The translations under genes and the position numbers were made by a program. A DNA stretch of 57,656 nt from Pontiellaceae bacterium B12227 (GTDB taxonomy: Bacteria; Verrucomicrobiota; Kiritimatiellia; Kiritimatiellales; Pontiellaceae): positions 1 through 57,656 of the forward strand of contig JAROAZ010000035.1 of NCBI GenBank assembly GCA_029432775.1. The letters are read 5' to 3'. The notes below the pieces were generated by a model. The model did no database searches. It was not told where the DNA came from and worked only from the letters and a program-made list of their open reading frames with translations. How positions within the stretch are numbered: position 1 is the stretch's first letter; each line of letters opens with the position of its first letter. Below are positions 48,863 through 57,326 of this stretch, in pieces.

Positions 48863-49741
48863 TTAATCAGTGTGCTCAATGTTGTAACGTTTGTCCCGGT
48901 TCATTTGGGCCAGGAGGGCGTTTATTTCCGCCTTAAGTTCAATGATTCTCGACTCTCTCCCGGCCGTTACGGCGTTAAACCGTTCGAGGTCGCTGATGGC
49001 ATCTTTCAGTTCTGTTTCGCGGGTTTTCTGCAGCTCCACATCATGCTGGAGGCGAATGTTCATATCGGATAGTTCTGCGGCCGCTTTCTTTCTGGTTCTG
49101 CTGAACAGGAGGATGAGCGGGATCGCAAGCAGCAGCATGCCGATGCCGGCGATTGACAGTCGGAGCACCTGATGAGCCAATTGTGTGCGGAGAATGCGGT
49201 CTTCCTGGGCAACAAGAAATGCCGTGCCGTGTTCAGGTCCCTTGGCTTTGTATAAAATGGCATAGCGTAAGGTGCTGTCCGCGGGGCTCTTCACGGTGAA
49301 CATAGTGGTGCCGCTCTGGGCCGCATTGCCGAGTTTTATGAGCTTTTTCTGAAGATTGCTTGGCAACGGCATTCCTTCGTTCAACTGATTGGCACGAATG
49401 GTATTCGGGCTGCTGCTTGTGATCAGTGTCGTGACGAGATCTTTTTCAATCTCGACAGCGCCGATGGTGCTGAAGTCGCTGTGTTCCGCCATGCGAACCA
49501 GCTTATCATGCTGTTGGGATCGTTCTATTACCGTAAGGTTGGTTGTTGAATCGATTGTGAGAATTTCCTGGATGGCAAAGGCGGCATCTTCAAGCGATTT
49601 ATCCGTGTGCTGGATGAGAGCGCTTCTGTTGGCGCTGTAGGACCAGAATAGAAACAGGAGAATTCCGGCAATATAGGCCGTTGCGGCCAGTAGAAAACTG
49701 CCGTATTGATTTCGAATGGTAGAGTTTTCCGGGCTGCTCAT
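48863..49741 (-). CDS. Membrane sensor-like protein with coiled coil
   Basis: The 292-aa protein has a first membrane helix at about 12-34, a periplasmic domain of about 150 residues, a second helix near 188-210 and a C-terminal coiled coil. It ends 'ESRIIELKAEINALLAQMNR', nearly the same as the end of the upstream PAS protein ('RRTLELKAEINNLLKELGQ'). It has no kinase or output domain. It probably senses in the periplasm and docks with the kinase encoded next. Its start overlaps the stop of the upstream gene (TAATG); it lies 3 bp from the kinase gene. Confidence 0.75.
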   Translation of the reverse strand: MSSPENSTIRNQYGSFLLAATAYIAGILLFLFWSYSANRSALIQHTDKSLEDAAFAIQEILTIDSTTNLTVIERSQQHDKLVRMAEHSDFSTIGAVEIEKDLVTTLITSSSPNTIRANQLNEGMPLPSNLQKKLIKLGNAAQSGTTMFTVKSPADSTLRYAILYKAKGPEHGTAFLVAQEDRILRTQLAHQVLRLSIAGIGMLLLAIPLILLFSRTRKKAAAELSDMNIRLQHDVELQKTRETELKDAISDLERFNAVTAGRESRIIELKAEINALLAQMNRDKRYNIEHTD

Positions 49742-51267
49742 TAGAGATCATCCGTTGTGGTTCTGTATTTCTTGGTTTGTCCAAGCTCTTTGAGCAGATT
49801 GTTTATTTCCGCCTTCAGCTCGAGTGTCCGTCGTTCACGGCCGCGCATCAGCTGGTTGAACCGCTCCATATCTTCAAGCGTTCGTTTGAGACGGTCTTCG
49901 GCGCGGTTCTGTTCTGTGACATCGCGCCATACTCCGAGAACGCCAACGGCGCGGCCACTGTCATCCCGAAGAGGGATCTTGCTGATTTCCCGCCAACCAA
50001 TGCTGCCGTCGATTCGGGTGTGCGACTGGGTGAAGTTGAACATGGGATGATTGTTGCGAATCACTTCCTGGTCACGTTCAATAACACCCGGTGCCATTTC
50101 CGGCGGGAAGAGATCGATAGGCGATTTGCCGACGACATCATCATAATTTTGCAATCCGCATTCTCGTATAAAGGCTTTATTACAGCCTAGATAGATGGAA
50201 TCCTTGTCCTTCCAGAAGACAGACATCGGAATGGTATCCATAATGAGCTGAAGCATCTGCTGCGATTCACGCAGTGCACTCTCGGTTTGCTGACGGCTTG
50301 CGATGTCGCGTGCGACCCCGAAGATGGCCTTCTTATTTTTCCAGTGGCCTTGAAATACATTCATTTCTACGGGAATGGAGCCGCCGGATTTCATGCGTAA
50401 CGGCAGCCCGGATGTGGTCGTTAGCTCTGTTTGCATACGGGCAATCACCCGGTAAACTTCCGGTCGGTGATCTTCTGAGTAGAGCTCGAAAACGCTCATG
50501 TTTTTCAGCTCTTCCTTCGTGTAGCCCAGCCGGGTAATTACAGAGGGATTGCTGTGCAGTAAACGACCGTCCATATCGCAGATCAGCAGAAAATCATCAA
50601 TTGTTTCAAATAGATTCTGGAAGTTGCGGTTCTCCTCCACCAGTGCATCTTCCACATGCTTGACCATTGAAATGTCCTGTACAAATCCATCCCAGATCAG
50701 TTCGTGCTGGTCCATATGCGGAACGGCGCTGACATTCAGCCATTTCAGCTGACCGGAGACATCAAGTACCCTTAGCTCAAAGTTGACCGGGGTCATATTG
50801 TTACGCGACTCTTCGAAAACCTGAATCAGGACGGGAAGGTCTTCTTCGTATACGTGGTCATAGGCCAGTTGTGCATCTGCCACAACCTGATCGCGGTCGA
50901 ATCCGAGAATCCGGTCGTACCCTTTGCTGAGATAGGTGAAATGGAAGCGCTCTTCTTCCGTGTAGGTGATCTGGAAAATGGCCACGCTCGGCAGGTTGTC
51001 TCCCATAAGCCGGATGTGCCGTGCACTTTTTTCCAGGGCCGCACTTTTATGCTGCAACTCAACCCGCATTTGACGGAGACGGAGCAGCACACCAAAGAGC
51101 AGCAAGACCGTCGATGCGAGCAGGGTAATGATTACCTCATCGGACTTTAGAAAACTCAAGTCACCAACGGCTTCCATTAAAGATTCCGCCTTGGCAGTCG
51201 CAACCAAACCAAGGCCGGCAATGCAGAGCAACAGAGAACGTTTTCGTGGTGGTTTGCGTCTTCGCAT
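49741..51267 (-). CDS. Membrane PAS-domain sensor protein
   Basis: The 508-aa protein has a signal-like N-terminus ('RSLLLCIAGLGLVATAKA'), a membrane helix near 46-62 and three PAS domains ('YDRILGFDRDQVVADAQLAY', 'DFLLICDMDGRLLHSNPSVI', 'SVFWKDKDSIYLGCNKAFI') with PAC segments. It ends in the shared 'LELKAEINNLLKELGQ' coiled coil. No kinase or cyclase domain. It is first in the operon with the coiled-coil protein and hybrid kinase, so it probably feeds signals to that kinase. I choose the ATG at 51267 over a TTG eight codons earlier. Confidence 0.8.
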   Translation of the reverse strand: MRRRKPPRKRSLLLCIAGLGLVATAKAESLMEAVGDLSFLKSDEVIITLLASTVLLLFGVLLRLRQMRVELQHKSAALEKSARHIRLMGDNLPSVAIFQITYTEEERFHFTYLSKGYDRILGFDRDQVVADAQLAYDHVYEEDLPVLIQVFEESRNNMTPVNFELRVLDVSGQLKWLNVSAVPHMDQHELIWDGFVQDISMVKHVEDALVEENRNFQNLFETIDDFLLICDMDGRLLHSNPSVITRLGYTKEELKNMSVFELYSEDHRPEVYRVIARMQTELTTTSGLPLRMKSGGSIPVEMNVFQGHWKNKKAIFGVARDIASRQQTESALRESQQMLQLIMDTIPMSVFWKDKDSIYLGCNKAFIRECGLQNYDDVVGKSPIDLFPPEMAPGVIERDQEVIRNNHPMFNFTQSHTRIDGSIGWREISKIPLRDDSGRAVGVLGVWRDVTEQNRAEDRLKRTLEDMERFNQLMRGRERRTLELKAEINNLLKELGQTKKYRTTTDDL

Positions 51268-51318
51268 ATATTTTCCGCTAATTAACATCAAATAGAATAA
51301 GCTAGATTAGTGCCGGAA

Positions 51319-51888
51319 TCAAAAGGAAATCAACAGCTCGTGAAGTTCGCACAGAGGCAGCCCGACCACGTTGGTATATGAGCCGCGAATTTCCTTCACC
51401 ATATGCGCCGCCCCTCCCTGAATGGCATAGGCTCCGGCTTTGTCCATCGGGCATCCGGACGCGATATAGCGAATGATCTCTTCTCTATCCAGACTTCGGA
51501 AAATGACTTCAGTCACAACTGAAATAACCTGCGAGTAGCTCCCTTTTTTTACACAAACGCCCGTAATCACCTGATGAGACTGACCTGAGAGCCCATTCAG
51601 CATTTCAAATGCATCGGCATCATTCCTGGGCTTGCCCAATGTGCAGTTACCTTGAACCACAATCGTATCGGCCGCAATCAGCACGGTCTCAGCGTCAGCA
51701 TCCACAGCAGCCGCCTTTTCCCGAGCCATACGTTCGGCATAAAGACGGGGCAACTCGTTCGTTTTCTGAGTTTCGTCAATGTCCGGTACCTGCACCTCAA
51801 AATCCAGGCCCAGTAAGGCTGCCAGTTCCCGCCGGCGCGGCGAAGCGCTTGCGAGGATAAGTTTTCCAATGTTCGGATAATTCTGCAT
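51319..51888 (-). CDS. Maf-family nucleotide pyrophosphatase
   Basis: The 189-aa protein has the Maf signatures 'LILASASPRRRELAALLG', 'VLIAADTIVV', 'LGKPRNDADAFEMLNGLSG' and 'DKAGAYAIQGGAA'. Family members hydrolyse non-standard or canonical nucleoside triphosphates (dTTP/UTP type) and were first linked to septum inhibition. The start at 51888 is set by the conserved N-terminus; the long upstream frame is not needed. It is divergent from the pyruvyl transferase gene with only 11 bp between starts. Confidence 0.9.
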   Translation of the reverse strand: MQNYPNIGKLILASASPRRRELAALLGLDFEVQVPDIDETQKTNELPRLYAERMAREKAAAVDADAETVLIAADTIVVQGNCTLGKPRNDADAFEMLNGLSGQSHQVITGVCVKKGSYSQVISVVTEVIFRSLDREEIIRYIASGCPMDKAGAYAIQGGAAHMVKEIRGSYTNVVGLPLCELHELLISF

Positions 51889-51899
51889 AGGGAGACAAT

Positions 51900-53165
51900 A
51901 TGTTGCAACGCGGGCTATTAAAAGCCTCATTTGCATGGCATAAAATGCAGATGCAAGCGGTCCATATCCTGCTCGGCGGAGTTCCGTTCGGGCGAAACAA
52001 TGTTGGAGATGAGGCAATCCTGGAGTGTGTCGTCGGGATTCTGCGCGACGTTGCGCCGAACTGCCGTCTAACTGTCAGCACGGATAATCAGTCCGAAACA
52101 GAGGCGCGGTTGGGGGTCGAAACCGTTCCGCTTTTCGGGTTTCAGCCCCCATATAGCCGCCAACAGATGAACGAAACCATTGCCGCCGCCGATGTGTTCA
52201 TCTGGGCCGGGGCCACCGGGCTGTCCGACTATCCCGAGATTCCGCTTGAAATGCTTGAGATTGCGCATCGGTCCGGTACCCGCACCGTGGTGTGGGGAGT
52301 CGGCATGAATGATAAGCTCAACCCCTATCTGTACAGCGTTCTTCCCGGGCGGCGCAGAACATTGCTGAACCTGCTCTCATGGCTAACGTTCAACCGGATC
52401 AATTTTGTCCAGCGGGTGGAGATGAAAAACGAGGCCCGGGCCCGGGCAAAAATTGTTGAAGAATTGAATCGGGCCGATCTCGTGGTGCTGCGCGATCCGG
52501 AAACGCTATCCGCTGTGCACAGTTGTGGGGAGGTCCGCAATGCCATCGTCGGGGCCGACTCGGCCGAGCTGTTGCAGCCGGCGGCTTGGGATGATGTGGA
52601 TCTATCGCAGGAGGCCCGGGATATTCTGGAGTGCAGCACCCGGAAAATCGGTCTGTGTATTTCTGCACAGCGGCAGCTCGTTCATGAGCAGGAACTGATC
52701 GAATTCCTCGACCGATTGGCCTCATTGGATTATCGAATCGTCTTTCTGCCCATGAACCATTCAACCGATGCTCCGCTCATGAGCCGGTTGCGCCTGTGTA
52801 TGGAAAATAAGGCGCACTCAGTTGTCATTGGCGGGCGACGGTCTCCTCGGGAAATTCTGGCCATTGCCGGAAAACTCGATCTGGTGATCAGCAGCCGGCT
52901 GCATCTGCTTATTCTTGCATCCGTCCTGCATGTTCCAATCATTGGAATCAGTCGCGGAAGCAAGGTGGATAATTTTCTGACTGCATTCGGCCACACCTCC
53001 GCCGGCAGTGTGGATGAGTGCGACTTTGAGCATATGCAAAATGAACTCGAACGACTCATCGACAGCCGGGACGAGTTCAAAGAAGTCAGCACGGCGGTGC
53101 ATGAAATGCTTCTCCAGCGGTTGGAAGAAGCGAAACTCCGCCTTGCTGACGTTTTAACGAGCTGA
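51900..53165 (+). CDS. Polysaccharide pyruvyl transferase family protein
   Basis: The 421-aa protein has the family start 'HILLGGVPFGRNNVGDEAIL', then 'DVFIWAGATGLSDYP', 'VVWGVGMNDKL', 'IVFLPMNHSTDA' and 'DLVISSRLHLLILASV', a layout seen in CsaB-type enzymes that pyruvylate cell-wall or exopolysaccharide sugars. No polysaccharide cluster is adjacent. A start a few codons downstream (Met 16 or 18) is also possible; GGGAGA precedes the ATG at 51900. Its end overlaps the convergent gene by 12 nt. A palindrome encodes VPIIGI. Confidence 0.8.
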   Translation: MLQRGLLKASFAWHKMQMQAVHILLGGVPFGRNNVGDEAILECVVGILRDVAPNCRLTVSTDNQSETEARLGVETVPLFGFQPPYSRQQMNETIAAADVFIWAGATGLSDYPEIPLEMLEIAHRSGTRTVVWGVGMNDKLNPYLYSVLPGRRRTLLNLLSWLTFNRINFVQRVEMKNEARARAKIVEELNRADLVVLRDPETLSAVHSCGEVRNAIVGADSAELLQPAAWDDVDLSQEARDILECSTRKIGLCISAQRQLVHEQELIEFLDRLASLDYRIVFLPMNHSTDAPLMSRLRLCMENKAHSVVIGGRRSPREILAIAGKLDLVISSRLHLLILASVLHVPIIGISRGSKVDNFLTAFGHTSAGSVDECDFEHMQNELERLIDSRDEFKEVSTAVHEMLLQRLEEAKLRLADVLTS

Positions 53166-54518
53166 AAGATATTCCGCCACTTCGGCGGCCGAGGTTTCCA
53201 GGGTCAGGAAATCTTTCATATCCATTCGGGCCTGTACTGCTTTCCTGACTGGTTTCATCAATTTAAGTTTGCCAATCAGAAGGCAGCCGACCAACCGGCC
53301 GTCGCGGAACATGAACATCCGGTAACCGCCATCGGCATGGTCTTCAATCATTCGATAGCTTCCATCGGTCGGTTTCACCATCCCGATACTGAGCATTGGT
53401 TTGCCGAGAACCTTAAGCAGGTGCGAACGGGGAATGCCACCAAACTCCGTCGGGACACCTGCCGCATTCATGCCCGCAATCTTCCCCATATACATCGCCG
53501 GTGCCCACGCGCCGTAGCGGACGCCATCGTGTTCCGCCACATCACCCACGGCATAAATATCCGGATGTGTGGTCCGCAGGAAGTTATCCACCAAAACGCC
53601 TTTTTTAACCGTTAAACCCGCTTGCTCCAGCAATTCCGAGTTCGCACGATCTCCGGCAGTAATCACCACAACCTCTGCCGGAATCAGCAATCCACGTTTC
53701 AGATGAACCCCGGTAACTTTGCCGTCGCCGATAATGCAATCTGAAATCGCATTGGTAACCACATCAATATTCAACATTTTTAAATGATCCGAAAGCACGT
53801 TGCTTCCCTCCGGATTCAGCTGCATCGGCATGAGATAATCAAAAGCTTCCAGTACGGTGACTTGAGCATTCTGCTTGGCAAGCGCTCCGGCCGTTTCCAG
53901 ACCGAGAATGCCGCCACCAATGCAAACCACTTGAGTTCCCGCGTTGACCGCAGCCAGAATCTGGCGGACATCTTCTATAGAGCGCACGGTGAAAACCTGT
54001 TTCAAGCTGGTTCCCGGCACGGGAGGAACCCAGGGGTGCGAGCCGGTTGCCACGATCAGTCGGTCAAACGGGAGCGCTTCGCCGCCCTCCAGCAGGACCC
54101 GCTTTTCGGTCAGATTGATTCGTTCGGCAACAGCTCCGGTTCTCAAATCAATTTTATGCTCTTCATACCAGCTCATCGAGTGCAGAGGCAGGTTCTTCTC
54201 AGGAAACTCGCCGGCCAGCATACGGGTCAGATTCAGCCGCATATATGGAATTTCAGTCTCTTTTGAGAGCAATGTAATCTCGGCATTCGGTGCGTGTTCC
54301 CGGATCGACGCTGCGGCCGATACTCCGGCAATGCCCGCGCCGATAATTATGAAGCGATCCTGTCCTGGATCCCGCCGCTCAGGGCGGACCGCCGTTTCAA
54401 TCTCCTTGAAATCCTCCGCCTTTGCATCACAGATCGGGCAGGTTTCCGGAGCTGCCCCGCCATAATGAAGAAAGCCGCAGATCGAGCAACGCCAGGTTTT
54501 ATCGGAATCCAGAGCCAT
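53154..54518 (-). CDS. Rubredoxin-fused NADH:rubredoxin-type oxidoreductase
   Basis: The 454-aa protein has an N-terminal rubredoxin-like iron site ('WRCSICGFLHYG', 'CPICDAKAEDF') joined to a pyridine nucleotide-disulfide oxidoreductase module: FAD site 'FIIIGAGIAGVSAAASI', NAD site 'VVCIGGGILGLETAGALA' and 'DIYAVGDVAEH'. Such fusions pass electrons from NADH to rubredoxin-dependent oxygen or peroxide reductases in anaerobes. A partner such as rubrerythrin is not in the window, though the DUF2202 proteins could be considered. The gene is monocistronic. Confidence 0.85.
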   Translation of the reverse strand: MALDSDKTWRCSICGFLHYGGAAPETCPICDAKAEDFKEIETAVRPERRDPGQDRFIIIGAGIAGVSAAASIREHAPNAEITLLSKETEIPYMRLNLTRMLAGEFPEKNLPLHSMSWYEEHKIDLRTGAVAERINLTEKRVLLEGGEALPFDRLIVATGSHPWVPPVPGTSLKQVFTVRSIEDVRQILAAVNAGTQVVCIGGGILGLETAGALAKQNAQVTVLEAFDYLMPMQLNPEGSNVLSDHLKMLNIDVVTNAISDCIIGDGKVTGVHLKRGLLIPAEVVVITAGDRANSELLEQAGLTVKKGVLVDNFLRTTHPDIYAVGDVAEHDGVRYGAWAPAMYMGKIAGMNAAGVPTEFGGIPRSHLLKVLGKPMLSIGMVKPTDGSYRMIEDHADGGYRMFMFRDGRLVGCLLIGKLKLMKPVRKAVQARMDMKDFLTLETSAAEVAEYLSAR

Positions 54519-54646
54519 AATTTTTCCTTAAATGATATGTGAATAAATTGGTACCATTTAAGGGCCGCAGGGCTAAGTAAAAAAGACAGTACGTTTCACA
54601 GAATTATCACTGAAAACGGCTCCTGAAGAAATAAGCAGTTACGGGG

Positions 54647-54674
54647 TTGACTCCCCCTCGAATATTCGCATAAT
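54647..54674 (+). promoter_or_regulatory. Sigma-70-type promoter of the tRNA gene
   Basis: TTGACT (54647-54652) and CATAAT (54669-54674) with a 16-bp spacer, 47 bp before the mature tRNA end. Confidence 0.55.
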
Positions 54675-54720
54675 GCGCCCTTCGTTTTTCAACCGGGAAT
54701 TTCTCAAGCGGAAAACATCT

Positions 54721-54795
54721 GCCGGCGTAGCTCAGTGGCAGAGCAACGGATTTGTAATCCGTTGGTCGTCAGTTCGACTCTGACCGCCGGCTCCA
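54721..54795 (+). tRNA. tRNA-Thr(TGT)
   Basis: Acceptor arms GCCGGCG/CGCCGGC, D-arm GCTCAGTGGCAGAGC, anticodon stem ACGGA/TCCGT with loop TTTGTAA (anticodon TGT at 54753-54755) and a T-arm with GTTCGACTC. The CCA end is encoded (54793-54795). It is followed by a tyrosine integrase gene, so its 3' end is a likely attachment site. Confidence 0.95.
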
Positions 54796-54799
54796 TTCT

Positions 54800-54839
54800 G
54801 TTTTGCGCTAACTCGTTAATAGCGAGTTAGTTGCAAAAC
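54800..54839. repeat. Inverted repeat between tRNA and integrase
   Basis: GTTTTGC (54800-54806) and CTAACTCG (54808-54815) pair with CGAGTTAG (54823-54830) and GCAAAAC (54833-54839), with a 7-nt loop. It could end the tRNA transcript (only short T stretches) or serve integrase or excision-factor binding. Confidence 0.7.
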
Positions 54840-54898
54840 CTCTAAAACCTTATATTTTCTCAAGATTGCCACGAAATCCTCCCGGAGGAAGGCAGAAA

Positions 54899-56302
54899 AT
54901 GAAGGTTCAGTTACGTCATGTGCAACAACGAGGAAATACACTCTACTTCCGTATTCACATCCCCGTCGCTCTGAGAAATTACTATGATGGCCGCAAAGAA
55001 ATTTCTCAAACCTTGCGAACGGATGATCATATCGAGGCTCAGGGTTGGGCCACACAACTGGCAAAGATCTATCAAAAGCAGTTCCGGGAGCTACGCTCCG
55101 GAAGGCAGGTAGACTTCAGCCAAGGTAGTGAAGAGCTGCTGGGCCAGCTTGAGCAATCCGCACCCAACATCAGGGCGGTAGAGCGAGTAGAGCCTGTGCC
55201 GAGTGGTCCTACGCTCTCCGTGGTCTATGAAGAGGTCAAAGCTCTGGGCAAGCGGTGTGAGAAGGAGGAGAGCGAACGTTGGGCTTCCACAAAGCTGTTG
55301 ATAGGATGGTGCGGGGATCTTCCAATATCACAGTTTACTCGTCCTATCATGTTGGACTTCAGAGACAATGTGTTGCGGTGCATGCCGGTGCACATGTCAC
55401 AAAAAAAAGTGTTTCAAGGGAAGACCCTGAAACAGGTCATGGAGATGAAACACAAGAAGGTGGTTTCTACAACGACGGTAAACAATCATCTCTCCAGGCT
55501 CAGATCTGTTTTTAATTACGCTGTTCGACACGGATACATTCTGACCAGTCCGACCGTCGACCTGGAATTGACACCAGACAAGAGCCCGGATGAGGAACGT
55601 ACCGCTTATACAAAAGACCAGCTTCAGAGGATGATTAATGGTCTTTCAGAGCATGCAGTCAGAGGAGGGGATTTGCGCCATATGCGATTCTGGGTGCCAT
55701 TGATTGCATTGTACTCTGGTGCTCGACTTAATGAAATCTGCCAGATGTGTATTGGTGATGTAGTGGAGATCGACGGTATCCTCTGCTTTGACATAAACGA
55801 GCGGAACAAAGAGATAACTCACAAGAATGTGAAGAATAAGTCGTCTCGTAGACGTATTCCTATTCATCCTGATCTTATTGAGCTAGGCTTTCTTCGGTTC
55901 GTTGCTAAACGCAAGCGAGCTTTCCGTAAACACCGACATGAGTTTGTGAATCTCTGGCCCGCAGCTTCGTATCAGGAAAAGAAAGGATGGCGCCGCAAGA
56001 TCAGTCACTGGTTCAACGAGGTTTTCCGTACCGAATTTCTCACTCCAAAAGAGCTGGCCGACCATAGGGCTGGTCGCAAGAGCTATTGTTTCCACTCCTT
56101 AAGGCATGTGTTTATTTCCCAGTGTCAGTCGCAAGCTCGCATGAATGCTCGTATCGAAATGCGCATTAGCGGGCATGCTGATGAATTTATTTCCGAGGTT
56201 CATGCTCGATATGGAAAGGATATGCATCCCAAGGTTCTGCTAGAAGAGTTGGTGAAGCTGGATTACGGGTTGGACGTTTCAAAGTTGCGGAATCGCTATT
56301 AA
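54899..56302 (+). CDS. Tyrosine recombinase/integrase
   Basis: The 467-aa integrase has an N-terminal arm-binding-type domain ('YFRIHIPVALRNYYDGRKEI'), a central SAM-like helical domain and the catalytic domain with Arg276 ('GARLNEICQM'), His399-x-x-Arg402 ('HSLRH'), His426 ('SGHADE') and the nucleophile Tyr438 ('HARYG'). The complete RHRHY set argues for an active enzyme. It sits about 100 bp after tRNA-Thr and probably inserted the downstream DNA there. The ATG at 54899 follows GGAGGAAGG. No dispersed palindrome occurs in it or downstream. Confidence 0.9.
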   Translation: MKVQLRHVQQRGNTLYFRIHIPVALRNYYDGRKEISQTLRTDDHIEAQGWATQLAKIYQKQFRELRSGRQVDFSQGSEELLGQLEQSAPNIRAVERVEPVPSGPTLSVVYEEVKALGKRCEKEESERWASTKLLIGWCGDLPISQFTRPIMLDFRDNVLRCMPVHMSQKKVFQGKTLKQVMEMKHKKVVSTTTVNNHLSRLRSVFNYAVRHGYILTSPTVDLELTPDKSPDEERTAYTKDQLQRMINGLSEHAVRGGDLRHMRFWVPLIALYSGARLNEICQMCIGDVVEIDGILCFDINERNKEITHKNVKNKSSRRRIPIHPDLIELGFLRFVAKRKRAFRKHRHEFVNLWPAASYQEKKGWRRKISHWFNEVFRTEFLTPKELADHRAGRKSYCFHSLRHVFISQCQSQARMNARIEMRISGHADEFISEVHARYGKDMHPKVLLEELVKLDYGLDVSKLRNRY

Positions 56303-56309
56303 ACTGTTC

Positions 56310-56344
56310 CCCCATGTCAGCCGAGACCTCCAGCTGACATGGGG
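56310..56344. repeat. Strong inverted repeat after the integrase gene
   Basis: CCCCATGTCAGC (56310-56321) pairs with GCTGACATGGGG (56333-56344), a perfect 12-bp stem. No T run follows, so it is a weak terminator candidate. Confidence 0.6.
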
Positions 56345-56459
56345 AGCCAATGTTTACAGGGGTTCTGTGGCTTTTTCGACCGGTTTGCCCCATGTCCCCG
56401 GTGAAGGAGGCCTCAAACTATTTTTTATATCGTATAAATGTTTATTCATCTAACAGCTA

Positions 56460-57002
56460 TCACTTCACATTGAACCGTCTAAAGAACAAATGCTTCTCGG
56501 CAGAAATACTTCCTCGTTCCCCTATGTCAAAGTGCCAATCGCACTCCCGCATTCCGATTTCTTTGAGTTCATTGGGATTTAGAGCGAAATCATATGTCGT
56601 AGACTGCAAGGCCACTTTATTAGTCACCCACATACTGCACTGTAGTTCCCTTGAGCTGGTATTCTGCACTTGCAGTACCTGGCCTATGCCTATTTTTGAA
56701 TTTCGGAAACCCAACTGGACAGGAGGCTTTAAGCCGTAGCCCATCAAATGCATCACAAATAATGCAACCACAGAGACAATCAGGCTCGGAACGAAGTGTT
56801 TTGTAAATAGGTACAGGATAGCTAAGCATATGCTACACATAATCAGTTCAGCCAGGCCAGTGTTCCAGAACCATTTGAGACCGTGGAATATCAAAAAGAC
56901 AGCAACTAACCCTATCAGCACAAAGGCAATTGCCTTCGCTATGCTCATTATCTTCTTGGGCTTATCTTCCTGAGATCCATTTTCATACAGATCAATTTCC
57001 AT
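56460..57002 (-). CDS. Membrane protein of unknown function
   Basis: I do not recognise this 180-aa protein. It has an acidic N-terminus ('MEIDLYENGSQEDKP'), three closely spaced membrane helices (about 20-40, 45-66 and 70-92) and a soluble C-terminal part of about 85 residues with beta-like sequence ('PVQLGFRNSKIGIGQVLQVQ'). GGGGGAA precedes the ATG. It may be cargo of the integrated element. The 57003-57274 stretch upstream holds no gene I can support. Confidence 0.6.
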   Translation of the reverse strand: MEIDLYENGSQEDKPKKIMSIAKAIAFVLIGLVAVFLIFHGLKWFWNTGLAELIMCSICLAILYLFTKHFVPSLIVSVVALFVMHLMGYGLKPPVQLGFRNSKIGIGQVLQVQNTSSRELQCSMWVTNKVALQSTTYDFALNPNELKEIGMRECDWHFDIGERGSISAEKHLFFRRFNVK

Positions 57003-57274
57003 TCTGTTCCCCCTGGTATTCTGACAGCAGTACTCAGACTCAACTTAACTACTAATTTATAAAGAATACAGTCGCAGTACCCAACTATTTTTAGAGGCTC
57101 CTTTTTCATGGATAGCCCCAGTTCGGTTGATCTACATGGGGTATTTGTTATCCCCCAGGGTACCTGCGGGATATGACTTCGTCGGATGGTTTTGCCAAAG
57201 TCTCTGCGAGAGTGGCTTAAAGCCATTTTAAAATGATTACTTTTTCGTCCCTAATAGAGAGAGGGGGGAGGGGC

Positions 57275-57301
57275 AAAAAAAAGGAGGTCGCATTGACCTC
57301 C
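57275..57301 (-). terminator. Rho-independent terminator (minus strand)
   Basis: On the minus strand GGAGGTC, AATGC, GACCTCC is followed by eight T. It is placed directly after the stop of the minus-strand SIMPL-like gene. Confidence 0.9.
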
Positions 57302-57326
57302 CCTTCTTGGAACCACCCGAGGGCGG

